Program-made: the position numbers and the translations under genes
Shown here: piece after piece, positions 55,383 to 63,659 of the stretch
Numbering within the stretch: the first letter of the stretch is position 1
How the letters are laid out: each line of letters begins with the position of its first letter
The notes under the pieces: generated by a model
Told to the model about the DNA's origin: nothing
What the model saw: the letters and a program-made list of their open reading frames with translations, nothing else
The model's database searches: none
Assembly: GCF_001693775.2 (NCBI RefSeq)
Contig: NZ_MBEW02000001.1
Location: forward strand, 62,001-126,000
Direction of reading: 5' to 3'
Length of the DNA stretch: 64,000 nucleotides
Source: Criibacterium bergeronii
Lineage (GTDB): Bacteria > Bacillota > Clostridia > Peptostreptococcales > Filifactoraceae

Positions 55383-55593
55383 TATTACCTCTCCTTGCTT
55401 TAAAGCTATTATTTTGAAAATAATATGCTATAAAATATTTTAATATAATACCAAAATTTTCACTGAAAAAATAATTCAGCAAGCGATTTCATATTTTCTG
55501 ATAAAAATATAATATTTTTTAAATTTAAAAACAAGGACATATGTCTCTGATTTTGATATTTTAAATTTTTTTATAAATTAGCACGCATTTAAT

Positions 55594-55626
55594 AAAAAAA
55601 GCACGCTGTCAAATTAAAAGCGTGCT
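55594..55626 (-). terminator. Terminator after the Crp/Fnr-family gene
   Basis: On the minus strand AGCACGCT, an eleven-base loop, AGCGTGCT and seven T. A partial extra copy of the arm (TTAGCACGC) lies just downstream. Confidence 0.85.
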
Positions 55627-55649
55627 AATAAAATAAATTTATTAAATTT

Positions 55650-56378
55650 TCACATCGTGCTTACAATCTTTTCAACCTTTTCTTTCAATTTTAAATATTG
55701 CTCACTATTTATAAGTATATTTCGCTTGTATTTTTTTATAAGATTTTCCTCAAGAAAAAGGTTTATAACTCTAGAAATAGTTTTGGTACTAAAGCCTACC
55801 TCGTTACTAAGCTCTTGCCTTGAAAGTTTTATAAGTAGTTTACCATCTTTTGAGTCTTGTTCATATTTTTGAATAAAAATTTTCGCCATTCTTTCCGGAG
55901 CTGGCAAAAATAAATATTCTCTAGCAAGTAGTCCTTGTCTTAATAGATATTCTCCCATCATTTTTGCTTCATTCCAAATTGCCAAATTATCACTTTCCAG
56001 CCACTTTACAAATTCTTGTCTGTTTACCTTGATAGCTATACACCTATTTATGGTCTGAAGTGTCGCAAGGTATTCACTATACCCCATTAAAACTTCCATC
56101 GCTCCCATAGAATACGTCTTAGAAAATTGTGCAAAAACATATTCAACTCCATTCATACGATAGTCTATTGCCTTATAAATTCCATCAACTACATAATATA
56201 TCATGTCTGCTTTGTCAAAGCTGCGAATAAATACAGTTTTTGGAGGTAGTATCTCTACACTCAAAAAATCCATAAGCCACTCAGGTGCAGTATCAAAATA
56301 TTTTTTTATTTCTTCTTTTCTGTGAGGGGGAATAGTTAAAAGTATTGGATATTTTTTAATAATTTTTTCTACGTCCAT
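55650..56378 (-). CDS. Crp/Fnr-family transcriptional regulator
   Basis: A 242-aa regulator. The N-terminal cyclic-nucleotide-binding-type beta roll (about 20-130) includes VVDGIYKAIDYRMNGVEYVFAQF and SMGAMEVLMGYSEYLATLQT; a dimer helix follows and the C-terminal winged helix (about 165-225) has LSRQELSNEVGFSTKTISRVINLFLEE. It has no Cys cluster for an iron-sulfur centre, so it is not a classic Fnr, and the cAMP-contact residues are not clear; the effector is unknown. I chose ATG at 56378, which has GAGGTGAT at the right distance, over the GTG at 56387 that overlaps this site. Confidence 0.88.
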   Translation of the reverse strand: MDVEKIIKKYPILLTIPPHRKEEIKKYFDTAPEWLMDFLSVEILPPKTVFIRSFDKADMIYYVVDGIYKAIDYRMNGVEYVFAQFSKTYSMGAMEVLMGYSEYLATLQTINRCIAIKVNRQEFVKWLESDNLAIWNEAKMMGEYLLRQGLLAREYLFLPAPERMAKIFIQKYEQDSKDGKLLIKLSRQELSNEVGFSTKTISRVINLFLEENLIKKYKRNILINSEQYLKLKEKVEKIVSTM

Positions 56379-56517
56379 AAAAATCACCTCGCCTCCCTTT
56401 GATTTTATTTAGTTTTAGCTAACTAAATTCATTACATCAATTGGTTGCGTTTTATATCTAAAGAATTTTAATTTCCACTGTAAAACCGTATGATTATTTT
56501 CGCTAATGCTATAATTA

Positions 56518-56548
56518 AACCCATGTACATCATAATATACATGGGTTT
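56518..56548. terminator. Inverted repeat after pta
   Basis: AAACCCATGTA and TACATGGGTTT around a nine-base loop, placed 20 bases after the pta stop. On the minus strand the T-run is weak, on the plus strand TTTTAACTTTTTT follows. Probably the end of the pta transcript. Confidence 0.6.
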
Positions 56549-56567
56549 TAACTTTTTTAAATATATA

Positions 56568-57593
56568 TTAGTTAAACTGGTCGTAGCTAGGGTCTTTTGC
56601 TTTTCTATCGCTGTGAACAATTGCCTCCATTGAAGAAATTATTGCTAGTTTAAATACATCTTCTTCGTTGCAGCCTCTTGAAAGGTCATTAACAGGAGCA
56701 TTTAGACCTTGAAGTATCGGTCCTATAGCTTCAAATTTACCAAACCTTTGAACCATCTTGTAGCCTATATTTCCCGCTTGGATATCAGGGAATATAAATA
56801 CGTTTGCGTTTCCGGCTACTGCTGAATATTCTTTTATTTTTTGTTGAGCAACTGATGGTACGAATGCAGCATCAAATTGTAATTCACCATCTACAATTAA
56901 ATCAGGATATCTACTTTTTGCAATATTAACTCCCTCAACAACTTTATCTACTAGAGGGTCTTTTGCAGAACCTTTTGTAGAAAAGCTTAACATTGCAACT
57001 CTAGGAGATATACCATATTTTAAAGCTGTTTCTGCTGTTTGTTTTGCAATTTCAGCTAAATCCTCCGGTGTAGGATTGATGTTTATTGCACAATCTCCAA
57101 ACACATAAAGCTCCCCGTCTCTTATCATAAGATATCCGCCTGAAACTTTTTTATACTTCTTGTCAACCTTTATGATTTGAAGTGCCGGTCTAACTGTATC
57201 CCCTGTAGTATGGATAGCTCCTGATACAAGTCCGTCAGCTCTATGTGTGTATACTAACATAGTGCCAAAATAGTTTTCATCCTTTAATAGCTCTCTTGCT
57301 GCTGCTTCGTCAAGCTTACCTTTTCTTCTTTCAACTAAAGCATTAACAAGCTCATCAATTTCTTCATAATTGTCTTTGTCAATTACTGTAAGATTGGTTG
57401 GGTCTGCTCCAATGCTTTCAGCCAAATTATAAACATCGTCTTTTTTGCCTATTACTAGTGGTTCAAGCACTCCTGAGTTTTTAAGTCTTGTTGCCGCACC
57501 AACTACTCTGACATCTGTTCCTTCCGGTAAAACTATTTTGTGTTGATATTTTCTGATTTTTCTCTGAGCTTCATAAAAAAATGAGCTTTCCAT
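56568..57593 (-). CDS. pta: Phosphate acetyltransferase
   Basis: Converts acetyl-CoA and phosphate to acetyl phosphate, the first step of ATP-yielding acetate formation in fermenters. At 341 aa it is the short, single-domain form. Marks are KIVLPEGTDVRVVGAA near the N-terminus, GSAKDPLVDKVVEG, PDLIVDGELQFDAAFVP and IFPDIQAGNIGYKMVQR. AGGAGG precedes the ATG, and a promoter lies about 60-85 bases upstream. Acetate kinase is not adjacent. Confidence 0.95.
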   Translation of the reverse strand: MESSFFYEAQRKIRKYQHKIVLPEGTDVRVVGAATRLKNSGVLEPLVIGKKDDVYNLAESIGADPTNLTVIDKDNYEEIDELVNALVERRKGKLDEAAARELLKDENYFGTMLVYTHRADGLVSGAIHTTGDTVRPALQIIKVDKKYKKVSGGYLMIRDGELYVFGDCAININPTPEDLAEIAKQTAETALKYGISPRVAMLSFSTKGSAKDPLVDKVVEGVNIAKSRYPDLIVDGELQFDAAFVPSVAQQKIKEYSAVAGNANVFIFPDIQAGNIGYKMVQRFGKFEAIGPILQGLNAPVNDLSRGCNEEDVFKLAIISSMEAIVHSDRKAKDPSYDQFN

Positions 57594-57651
57594 AATACCT
57601 CCTAATTTGTATCAATCTATCAAGTTTTTGATTATCATACATATCATTATA

Positions 57652-57679
57652 ATTATACAGTATGAGCAATATTTTTCAA
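57652..57679 (-). promoter_or_regulatory. Promoter of pta
   Basis: On the minus strand TTGAAA, 16 bases, TATAAT, about 58 bases before the start codon. Confidence 0.6.
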
Positions 57680-57706
57680 GGTTAATTTAAATTTTAACTT
57701 ATATTT

Positions 57707-57907
57707 CTACAGCTCATCGACATAATTTATATGAGCCTTTATATCCTCAATTTCTTTTTCAAGTAGCTGGACTCTAAGCTCTAAATCCTTTTTGTCATAA
57801 TTCTTACTTTTGTATATTTTAAGTACAATCACTAGCAATAACAAAGGAATTATAAGCATCAGCAACCCTACTATTATTGAACCTAAACTTATAAAAATTG
57901 AAGTCAT
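57707..57907 (-). CDS. Small membrane protein with C-terminal coiled coil, 66 aa
   Basis: Not recognised as a named family. One hydrophobic segment (about 8-29, IIVGLLMLIIPLLLLVIVL) is followed by a charged heptad-like helix (KDLELRVQLLEKEIEDIKAHI), the plan of a small membrane scaffold, similar in outline to PspB. ATG at 57907 has AAAGG upstream; a longer frame to 57955 overlaps engB and has no site. It follows engB by 40 bases and is probably in the same transcript. Confidence 0.6.
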   Translation of the reverse strand: MTSIFISLGSIIVGLLMLIIPLLLLVIVLKIYKSKNYDKKDLELRVQLLEKEIEDIKAHINYVDEL

Positions 57908-57947
57908 AAAAATGCCTTTCTTACAAATTAAATATACAATACATTTA

Positions 57948-58526
57948 TTATACAATACTGAGCATATAGGTTCTAAGCTCTTCTACACCGCTTTTATCTA
58001 AAGAGGATGTAGGAAACACTTTCACACTGGAGTCTGCTCCTAAAAACTTCCTTATGTCTGCTGCTGCCTTTTGAAATTTGCCTTTTGTAATTTTATCACT
58101 CTTAGTAGCTACGATTGTGACAGGTATATCGTAGTGAATACAATAATCATACATTTGCTTGTCTGTCAGTTTCGGTTCGTGTCTTATATCTACAAGCAAA
58201 AACAGATGTGTCAAATTTGTAGAGTTTTGAAAATAATCGTCCATTACCTTTCCAAAATCCTCTGTATCTTTTTTTGAAATTTTAGTAAAACCGTAACCCG
58301 GCAGGTCAACTAAATAAAATTCATCATTGATTATATAAAAATTTATTGTCCTTGTCTTGCCCGGCGTGCTGGACACTCTTGCTAAAGATTTTCTCATTAG
58401 TAGAGAATTTATAAGCGATGATTTACCCACATTTGACCTGCCTGCAAAAGCAATAGACGGCTTACCATCTTGTGGATAAAACTTGCTGGAAGTGGCTGAG
58501 GTTAAAATATCAGCAGATTTAATCAT
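57948..58526 (-). CDS. engB: Ribosome biogenesis GTPase EngB (YsxC)
   Basis: An essential small GTPase for assembly of the 50S subunit. The G1 loop GRSNVGKSS (about 29-37), the TPGKTRTINFY switch, DLPGYGF (G3) and TKSDK (G4) are all present in 192 aa. GGAG precedes the ATG. The usual partner lon is not nearby. Confidence 0.96.
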   Translation of the reverse strand: MIKSADILTSATSSKFYPQDGKPSIAFAGRSNVGKSSLINSLLMRKSLARVSSTPGKTRTINFYIINDEFYLVDLPGYGFTKISKKDTEDFGKVMDDYFQNSTNLTHLFLLVDIRHEPKLTDKQMYDYCIHYDIPVTIVATKSDKITKGKFQKAAADIRKFLGADSSVKVFPTSSLDKSGVEELRTYMLSIV

Positions 58527-58566
58527 TGTTACTCCATTTCAATTTTTTAGCAATTAAATTATAAAT

Positions 58567-59454
58567 TTATTTATTTAATTTTTCACTTTTTGAACTATTT
58601 TTAAACATATCTTTCAAAGGATATGTGCTAATAAGTGCATCAAATTTGCACGCATTTATACACTTCATACATCTTATGCAGTCCGCACTATTTGGTGTCT
58701 GATAGGTTTTTATCTCCATTGGGCAGGCTCTTTCACACTGCTTGCAAAGTGTGCATTTTTTATCATCGACTTCAAATCTAAAAAATGAAACTCTGTTAAA
58801 TAATCCATACAATGCACCAAGTGGGCATATATACTTGCAAAAGGGTCTGTAATATTTTATAGATAAGAAAACAAACACCAAAAGCAAAGTTAATTTATTA
58901 AAAAATAATAATCCAATTGCATCTCTAAGACTTGTTTTTACTAACAATAGCGGAAACGATGCAAAAAATGTGCCTGATGGGCAGATAAGTTTACAAAAAT
59001 ATGGTGAAGAAAAACCAAATTCATTTACAAGCAAAAGTGGCATTAAAATTACAAAAACTATTAATATTACATATTTTAAATATTTTAATTTATTGTGATA
59101 AGGCATATTAAGCCTTTTTTTGACAAAGGGCAGTTTTATTTTATATAACAAATCCTGCAAAAATCCAAACGGACACATAAATCCACATATAAGCCTACCA
59201 AATAAAACTCCAAAGCCTAGCAGTGTACCCAGTATATAAAATGAAAACCTGTCTCCTAAACTTGTCAAGGAATTTTGCAGGCTGCCCAGCGGACATGAAA
59301 ATAGTGCACCCGGGCATGAATAGCAATTCAGCCCTGGCACACATAGCTTTTTCAAATTTCCTTGATAAATATTTCCCTTAAAAAATCCAGCAAAATTTGC
59401 ATTTGTAAGTGCACAAAATGCAGCTTGAAATTTTGTTCTAAATGATATCTTCAT
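58567..59454 (-). CDS. Polytopic membrane 4Fe-4S protein (NapH/CcoG-like)
   Basis: A 295-aa membrane electron-transfer protein. It has about five membrane helices with Cys-Pro pairs at their ends (CGFMCPFGFLQDL, CKLICPSGTF, CKYICPLGALYG), the pattern of the NapH/MauN group, and a C-terminal ferredoxin domain with two 4Fe-4S motifs, CTLCKQCERACP and CIRCMKCINACK. An N-terminal Cys-rich loop (CVPGLNCYSCPGALFSCPLG) is added. The ATG at 59454 overlaps the stop of the CXXC mini-protein (TAATG), which decides the start over a GTG 18 bases upstream. It probably moves electrons across the membrane to the TlpA lipoprotein; direction is inferred. Confidence 0.85.
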   Translation of the reverse strand: MKISFRTKFQAAFCALTNANFAGFFKGNIYQGNLKKLCVPGLNCYSCPGALFSCPLGSLQNSLTSLGDRFSFYILGTLLGFGVLFGRLICGFMCPFGFLQDLLYKIKLPFVKKRLNMPYHNKLKYLKYVILIVFVILMPLLLVNEFGFSSPYFCKLICPSGTFFASFPLLLVKTSLRDAIGLLFFNKLTLLLVFVFLSIKYYRPFCKYICPLGALYGLFNRVSFFRFEVDDKKCTLCKQCERACPMEIKTYQTPNSADCIRCMKCINACKFDALISTYPLKDMFKNSSKSEKLNK

Positions 59455-59597
59455 TATCCTATACCTATACACTCAAGGCAGATGTATATAGCCTTATTAA
59501 AAACGGGCATCATTTCGTTTGTGATTATTCCATAAATTATAAATGCTATTGAAATAAACAGAATTAAATATGATAAAAAGTATTTTTTTATTTTCAT
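59454..59597 (-). CDS. CD1871A-family CXXC mini-protein, 47 aa
   Basis: A short gene: MKIKKYFLSYLILFISIAF is one membrane helix, then GIITNEMMPVFNKAIYICLECIGIG with a CLEC pair at the C-terminus. This layout and the IC-ECIGIG ending match the small clostridial CD1871A family as I remember it. The stop overlaps the start of the ferredoxin-like gene by one base, and the TlpA gene ends 14 bases upstream, so the three form a coupled set. The CXXC may relay electrons or thiols between the two partners. Confidence 0.8.
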   Translation of the reverse strand: MKIKKYFLSYLILFISIAFIIYGIITNEMMPVFNKAIYICLECIGIG

Positions 59598-59611
59598 AAA
59601 TTTATACCTAA

Positions 59612-60226
59612 TTATTCAGCCTTTGATTGTGCATCTTCTATCATTTTTTCAAAAAATTTTAAATCCCTAGAGCCTTCTATATCTTCTAATATGTTTAGCT
59701 CTTTGTCTACTATCAATGTCCTTGGTACAGCGTTTAAGTCAAGTTGTGTGAGTAGCTCACTCATAGAGGTATCAAGTTGTATATGAGTGTATTGTGCTCC
59801 GGTTTTTTCTATTATTTTCTTAGCCTTAGCAATTTGGTCTTTATCATATCCATTTTGGCTCAATGTATCTATTACAATACCTACTACCTGCAAATTTTTA
59901 TCTTCATAGTCATCACTTATCTTGCCCAGCTCAGGCATTTCCTGTATACAAGGTGGGCAATATGTTCCCCAAAAGTTGATTAAGGTATAGTCCTTTTGCT
60001 TGAATATATCGCTGGAGATTTTATTGCCATCAATGTCAACTGACTCAAATGTAGGAAGTTTATTTGCCGTTTCTTCTTTTGTTCCAGTCTTTGTAGAGGT
60101 GATTGCTTGTGCTGTGCTAGTTTGTGATGTTTGTGATTTATAAGCTGTTTGTCCTGAGCAGCCATAGGTCACCAAGGTAGCGGATAAAAGAATTCCAGTT
60201 AAAATTAGTTTATTAATTTTTTTCAT
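59612..60226 (-). CDS. TlpA/ResA-like thioredoxin-fold lipoprotein
   Basis: A 204-aa exported thiol-disulphide protein. The lipoprotein signal ends in LVTYGC (lipid-carrying Cys23), followed by a Ser/Thr-rich linker (24-55) and a thioredoxin domain with FWGTYCPPCIQEMPEL (active-site Cys90 and Cys93) and the cis-Pro in NAVPRTLIVD. It should be anchored outside the membrane and reduce partner proteins. The two following genes (CXXC mini-protein, membrane ferredoxin) are probably its source of electrons. Confidence 0.9.
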   Translation of the reverse strand: MKKINKLILTGILLSATLVTYGCSGQTAYKSQTSQTSTAQAITSTKTGTKEETANKLPTFESVDIDGNKISSDIFKQKDYTLINFWGTYCPPCIQEMPELGKISDDYEDKNLQVVGIVIDTLSQNGYDKDQIAKAKKIIEKTGAQYTHIQLDTSMSELLTQLDLNAVPRTLIVDKELNILEDIEGSRDLKFFEKMIEDAQSKAE

Positions 60227-60261
60227 AATTCCTCTTTGTTCATAATATACAATTTTTAAGT

Positions 60262-61038
60262 TTACAAGGTATCTTTATCCAATTCTAGGGTTTTTAAGCT
60301 ATAAATATTTTCCACTTCTTTTGTATAGCTGCCATCTTCCTTGTGAATGAATAAAGGTTCTAACATTCTTAATTCGCTTTTGGCATTTTTGGTAAAGGAA
60401 ATTAAAACCAAATTAGATGGTTTGCCAACTTTTGGGTAAACCATTTTAAGTTCCTTTGGCTCTAAAAGATATTTTCTCCCTGCCACAAAAATGTCACATA
60501 GCCTTGTAGGTCTATGTATCATAAATAATTTGCCACCATATTTTAATAGCTCTGAGGCTGTTTTCATCACATCGTCAATGGTACAGTATATCTCATTTCT
60601 TGAGATTTTTTGCATTTCATTGTCGCTGGTGAGCTTGTCCTTTTGCATATATGGTGGATTTGTCACTACTATATCAAGGCTTTGTTTTTCGATATAGTTT
60701 GTTGCTTGCTTTAAATCTACATTAAGAACCTTAACTTTATCTTGTATATTATTTAGCTCCATACTCCTTTGTGCCATCTGAGCTATTGGAGTTTGAATTT
60801 CAAGGGCATAAATTTTATTTATTTCTGATTTTTCATTTATAAGTATAGGTATTATACCCGTACCTGTGCCTAAATCTGCAATCGTACTATTTTTTTTATA
60901 TTTTACAAAATTAGCCAGCAAGACTGCATCTATGCCAAAACAAAATCCACTTTTCTTTTGGATTATTTTTTTGCCGTTTAATTGCAAATCGTCTATTTGC
61001 TCGTCAGCTTTGATGAGGATATCATTATTTTGTGCCAC
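60262..61038 (-). CDS. trmN6: tRNA1(Val) adenine-37 N6-methyltransferase-like protein
   Basis: A class I SAM-dependent N6-adenine methyltransferase of 258 aa: motif I ADLGTGTGIIPILI (about 55-68), YALEIQTP, and motif IV NPPYMQ. It matches the YabB/YfiC (TrmN6) group in length and in its place after ricT, as in Bacillus (yaaT-yabA-yabB). The start is GTG overlapping the ricT stop (TAGTG) with GGAGGAT upstream. Substrate by family only. Confidence 0.85.
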   Translation of the reverse strand: MAQNNDILIKADEQIDDLQLNGKKIIQKKSGFCFGIDAVLLANFVKYKKNSTIADLGTGTGIIPILINEKSEINKIYALEIQTPIAQMAQRSMELNNIQDKVKVLNVDLKQATNYIEKQSLDIVVTNPPYMQKDKLTSDNEMQKISRNEIYCTIDDVMKTASELLKYGGKLFMIHRPTRLCDIFVAGRKYLLEPKELKMVYPKVGKPSNLVLISFTKNAKSELRMLEPLFIHKEDGSYTKEVENIYSLKTLELDKDTL

Positions 61039-61913
61039 TAATCCTCCAGCTCCTTGAGCTCATTTTCATCTATGTCATCATATGCCTTTGCAGCTTTTGC
61101 ACGTTTTATTATATTTATTTCCTTTAAATCATATACTGCAAAGTCTATATCGTCCTCTTTAGAAAAGACAACTTTGACTTTTTCCTTTAATATATCTGTG
61201 TCTATTACCTTAGCCGTTCCATCAGGTGTCATGACTATTGAGTCTATTGTAGGCATCTGCTTGATTATGCCCTCATAATTTTCATTTTCATATTTTAGGC
61301 AACAAAATAATCTTCCGCATGAACCTGAAATTTTAGTAGGATTTAATGATAAATTTTGTTCTTTCGCCATTTTAATGGTAACCGGTGCAAAATCGCCCAT
61401 CCATTTTTTGCAGCAAAATTCTCTGCCACAAATGCCATATCCGCCAAGTTTTTTTGCCTCATCACGAACTCCTATTTGTCTAAGCTCTATCCTTGTGCGA
61501 AATACAGAGGCTAAATCTCTGACTAAATCTCTAAAATCAACTCTACCCTCAGCTGTAAAGTAAAAAATCAGTTTGCTTTTGTCAAAGGTGTATTCACTTT
61601 CCAGCAGTTTCATATCTAGGTTATGCTCTTTAATTTTTTCTTTGCATACTTCAAGTGCATCATTTGCGTCTTTTATATTACAATTATGTCTTTGTAAATC
61701 CTCTTCGCAAGCTACCCTAATTATTGGTTTTAGGGGTGTAGCAAATTTTTCTTCGTCTATGGTTTTTTCGTCTAATACAACCGTAGCGTACTCCACGCCT
61801 CTTCCGGTTTCTACGATTACTTTTTCTCCTTTTTTAGGTGGCTTTTCAGAAAGTGTTTCAAAGTAATAAACTTTGCTCACTTTTTTAAATCTTACGCCAA
61901 CTACTTTTTTCAT
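61038..61913 (-). CDS. ricT: PSP1-domain protein RicT (YaaT)
   Basis: A 291-aa protein. The N-terminal part (VVGVRFKKVSKVYYF, PKKGEKVIVETGRGVEYATV) and the PSP1 core with FYFTAEGRVDFRDLVRDLASVFRTRIELRQIGVRDEAK and GICGREFCCKKW, SGSCGRLFCCLKYE are typical. The paired CC motifs bind an iron-sulfur cluster in the Bacillus RicAFT complex, which affects RNase Y-dependent mRNA maturation and sporulation. Here partners RicA and RicF are not in the window. It overlaps holB by four bases. Confidence 0.93.
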   Translation of the reverse strand: MKKVVGVRFKKVSKVYYFETLSEKPPKKGEKVIVETGRGVEYATVVLDEKTIDEEKFATPLKPIIRVACEEDLQRHNCNIKDANDALEVCKEKIKEHNLDMKLLESEYTFDKSKLIFYFTAEGRVDFRDLVRDLASVFRTRIELRQIGVRDEAKKLGGYGICGREFCCKKWMGDFAPVTIKMAKEQNLSLNPTKISGSCGRLFCCLKYENENYEGIIKQMPTIDSIVMTPDGTAKVIDTDILKEKVKVVFSKEDDIDFAVYDLKEINIIKRAKAAKAYDDIDENELKELED

Positions 61914-62716
61914 TTATTTGCCTCCATCATGTTGAATAACATGGTTTCTACTGTCATGTTGAAATTTGCATTAGCATCTAGTTTTTTCCACGCCACTTCG
62001 GCTATATCAATTACTGATAATAGCTCATAATATCCAAATTTCCCCACAATGTCATGTATATATCTATTTTGTTTATTTGCATCAGGCAGTAGCTTTATAC
62101 TTTCCTTTGCAAGAATAATATTTCTTGCTGTATCCATTATCTCGCTTATTATGTCCGATGCGTCCTCTTTTTTAGCTTTTATTTCATCAATAAAATCTAT
62201 CATTTTCAATCTATCTTTTTCAATCAAGATATCAAATAATTTTCTAACTAGTGTGCTGATATCTTCTCTTTCGCATACTACAGCAACCTCTTCGTCAAAA
62301 AAGACCTTTATACATCTTGACCTAATCGTATCAAGCAAAAGTGATGAATTTTTAATTATCAAAATAAAGATTACATACTCCGGTGGCTCTTCAAGTGTCT
62401 TTAGAAAAGCATTTTGTGTAGGTATATTAAACTCTGACGCATCTTCAAAGACATATACTTTTTTGTCCTTGTAGGGTGCAATTGGTACTTCTGATGAAAT
62501 TTTTCTTATTGTATCTATTTTCATCATGTCTTTTGTGATTAAGTGATAATCTGTAACCTGAGATAAATCCGATACTGAAAATATTTTTCTCGACAATCCG
62601 TCTGCAAGTTTTTTTGCGACTGATAAATCAGAGCTTTCAAATATATACGCATGGGATAGTGTATCTTCCTCAGCCTGTTCGTATAATAATTCTTTTATTT
62701 TTTCATATTTAGTCAT
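61910..62716 (-). CDS. holB: DNA polymerase III delta' subunit
   Basis: A clamp-loader subunit of 268 aa. SHAYIFES near the N-terminus, the KVYVFEDASEFNIPTQNAFLKTLEEPPEYVIFILI segment with the conserved LKTLEEPP, and SLLLDTIRSRC are hallmarks. The usual P-loop is replaced by SSDLSVAKKLADG and the zinc Cys set is absent, so it should not bind ATP; this fits a delta'-type stator. It lies between tmk and ricT in the conserved Gram-positive order. Confidence 0.92.
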   Translation of the reverse strand: MTKYEKIKELLYEQAEEDTLSHAYIFESSDLSVAKKLADGLSRKIFSVSDLSQVTDYHLITKDMMKIDTIRKISSEVPIAPYKDKKVYVFEDASEFNIPTQNAFLKTLEEPPEYVIFILIIKNSSLLLDTIRSRCIKVFFDEEVAVVCEREDISTLVRKLFDILIEKDRLKMIDFIDEIKAKKEDASDIISEIMDTARNIILAKESIKLLPDANKQNRYIHDIVGKFGYYELLSVIDIAEVAWKKLDANANFNMTVETMLFNMMEANK

Positions 62717-62749
62717 AGCTGTTCTTTCTTCATATTCGATGTAAAATAA

Positions 62750-63427
62750 TTATTTTACTATCATTAGATTTAATATTTTTTTATGAATTTCATCAATTCC
62801 CAGCATTTTACCATCTTTAGTGCAGTCTACCTTAGACCAGCCAAATTTTTCGCATACAAATTTAGCGTTATCGTAGACCTTTTTAAGGTAAGCCTTGTCC
62901 TGCTCGTGAATGTCCTTTGATGTACCAGCTTTTAAGTCGTCTTTTTCGTCTCTTTTTTTTAAAAGCTCGTAGGAAATTTCAAAGGGTACGTCAAGATATA
63001 TCACTAAATCCGGCTTTGGTAAATGAAGTATATTAAATTCAAAATCATAAAGCCAATCTATGAATTTAGTTTTTTGTTCTACGTCTTGATATTTTCCTGC
63101 TTGATACACTATATTTGAGGTTGTATATCTGTCTGCAATAATTATGCCGCCATTTTCGTAGTGCTGTTGCAACTCTTTTTTATAGGTGGCATATCTGTCC
63201 AGTGCATAAAATGTGGAGGTGACATAAGGGTCTACATCCTCAGGTTTCTCACCAAATTCGCCATTTAAATACATTTTTACAAATGTAGCTGAAACTGAAG
63301 TATAATTTGGAAATTCGACCTTTTTTACATCTTGCTTGGACTCTAATAAATATTTGTATAACAGACCTGACTGGGTTTTTTTACCGCTAGCGTCAGAGCC
63401 TGACTCTATAACATAAAGCTTGCCCAT
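62750..63427 (-). CDS. tmk: Thymidylate kinase
   Basis: Phosphorylates dTMP to dTDP. P-loop GSDASGKKTQ (about 9-18) differs from the more usual GxDGSGKTTQ, with Lys in place of the first Thr, as in a clostridial subgroup. DRYTTSNIVYQAGK is the DRY-type substrate site; LPKPDLVIYLDVPFE and the lid segment KRDEKDDLKAG follow. Length 225 aa. GGAG precedes the ATG. It leads the tmk-holB-ricT-trmN6 cluster. Confidence 0.92.
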   Translation of the reverse strand: MGKLYVIESGSDASGKKTQSGLLYKYLLESKQDVKKVEFPNYTSVSATFVKMYLNGEFGEKPEDVDPYVTSTFYALDRYATYKKELQQHYENGGIIIADRYTTSNIVYQAGKYQDVEQKTKFIDWLYDFEFNILHLPKPDLVIYLDVPFEISYELLKKRDEKDDLKAGTSKDIHEQDKAYLKKVYDNAKFVCEKFGWSKVDCTKDGKMLGIDEIHKKILNLMIVK

Positions 63428-63659
63428 TAAAACTCCAAAAATTTATTTTTATAAAAACAATATTTGATACAATATGTATACATTTTTTTAAGAAAATGTT
63501 AAATTAATTGACTGTAAGTTTAAATTTTGATTGAATACATTATAAATGAAATATTAATAAATGTAAAATGAAATATTCTTTATAATCATTGTATACTTTT
63601 TTGGCTTTACTTTGTGTGATATAATATTTTATAAACTTTTTTAAATATTAGGAGAACAG

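Noticed and set aside
55650-56378. Oxygen-sensing Fnr
   Set aside because: The N-terminal part has no Cys cluster for an iron-sulfur centre, so only the broader Crp/Fnr family is claimed.
61910-62716. Broken holB because the P-loop is absent
   Set aside because: Delta' subunits need not bind ATP, and the rest of the chain, including LKTLEEPP and the C-terminal region, is complete.
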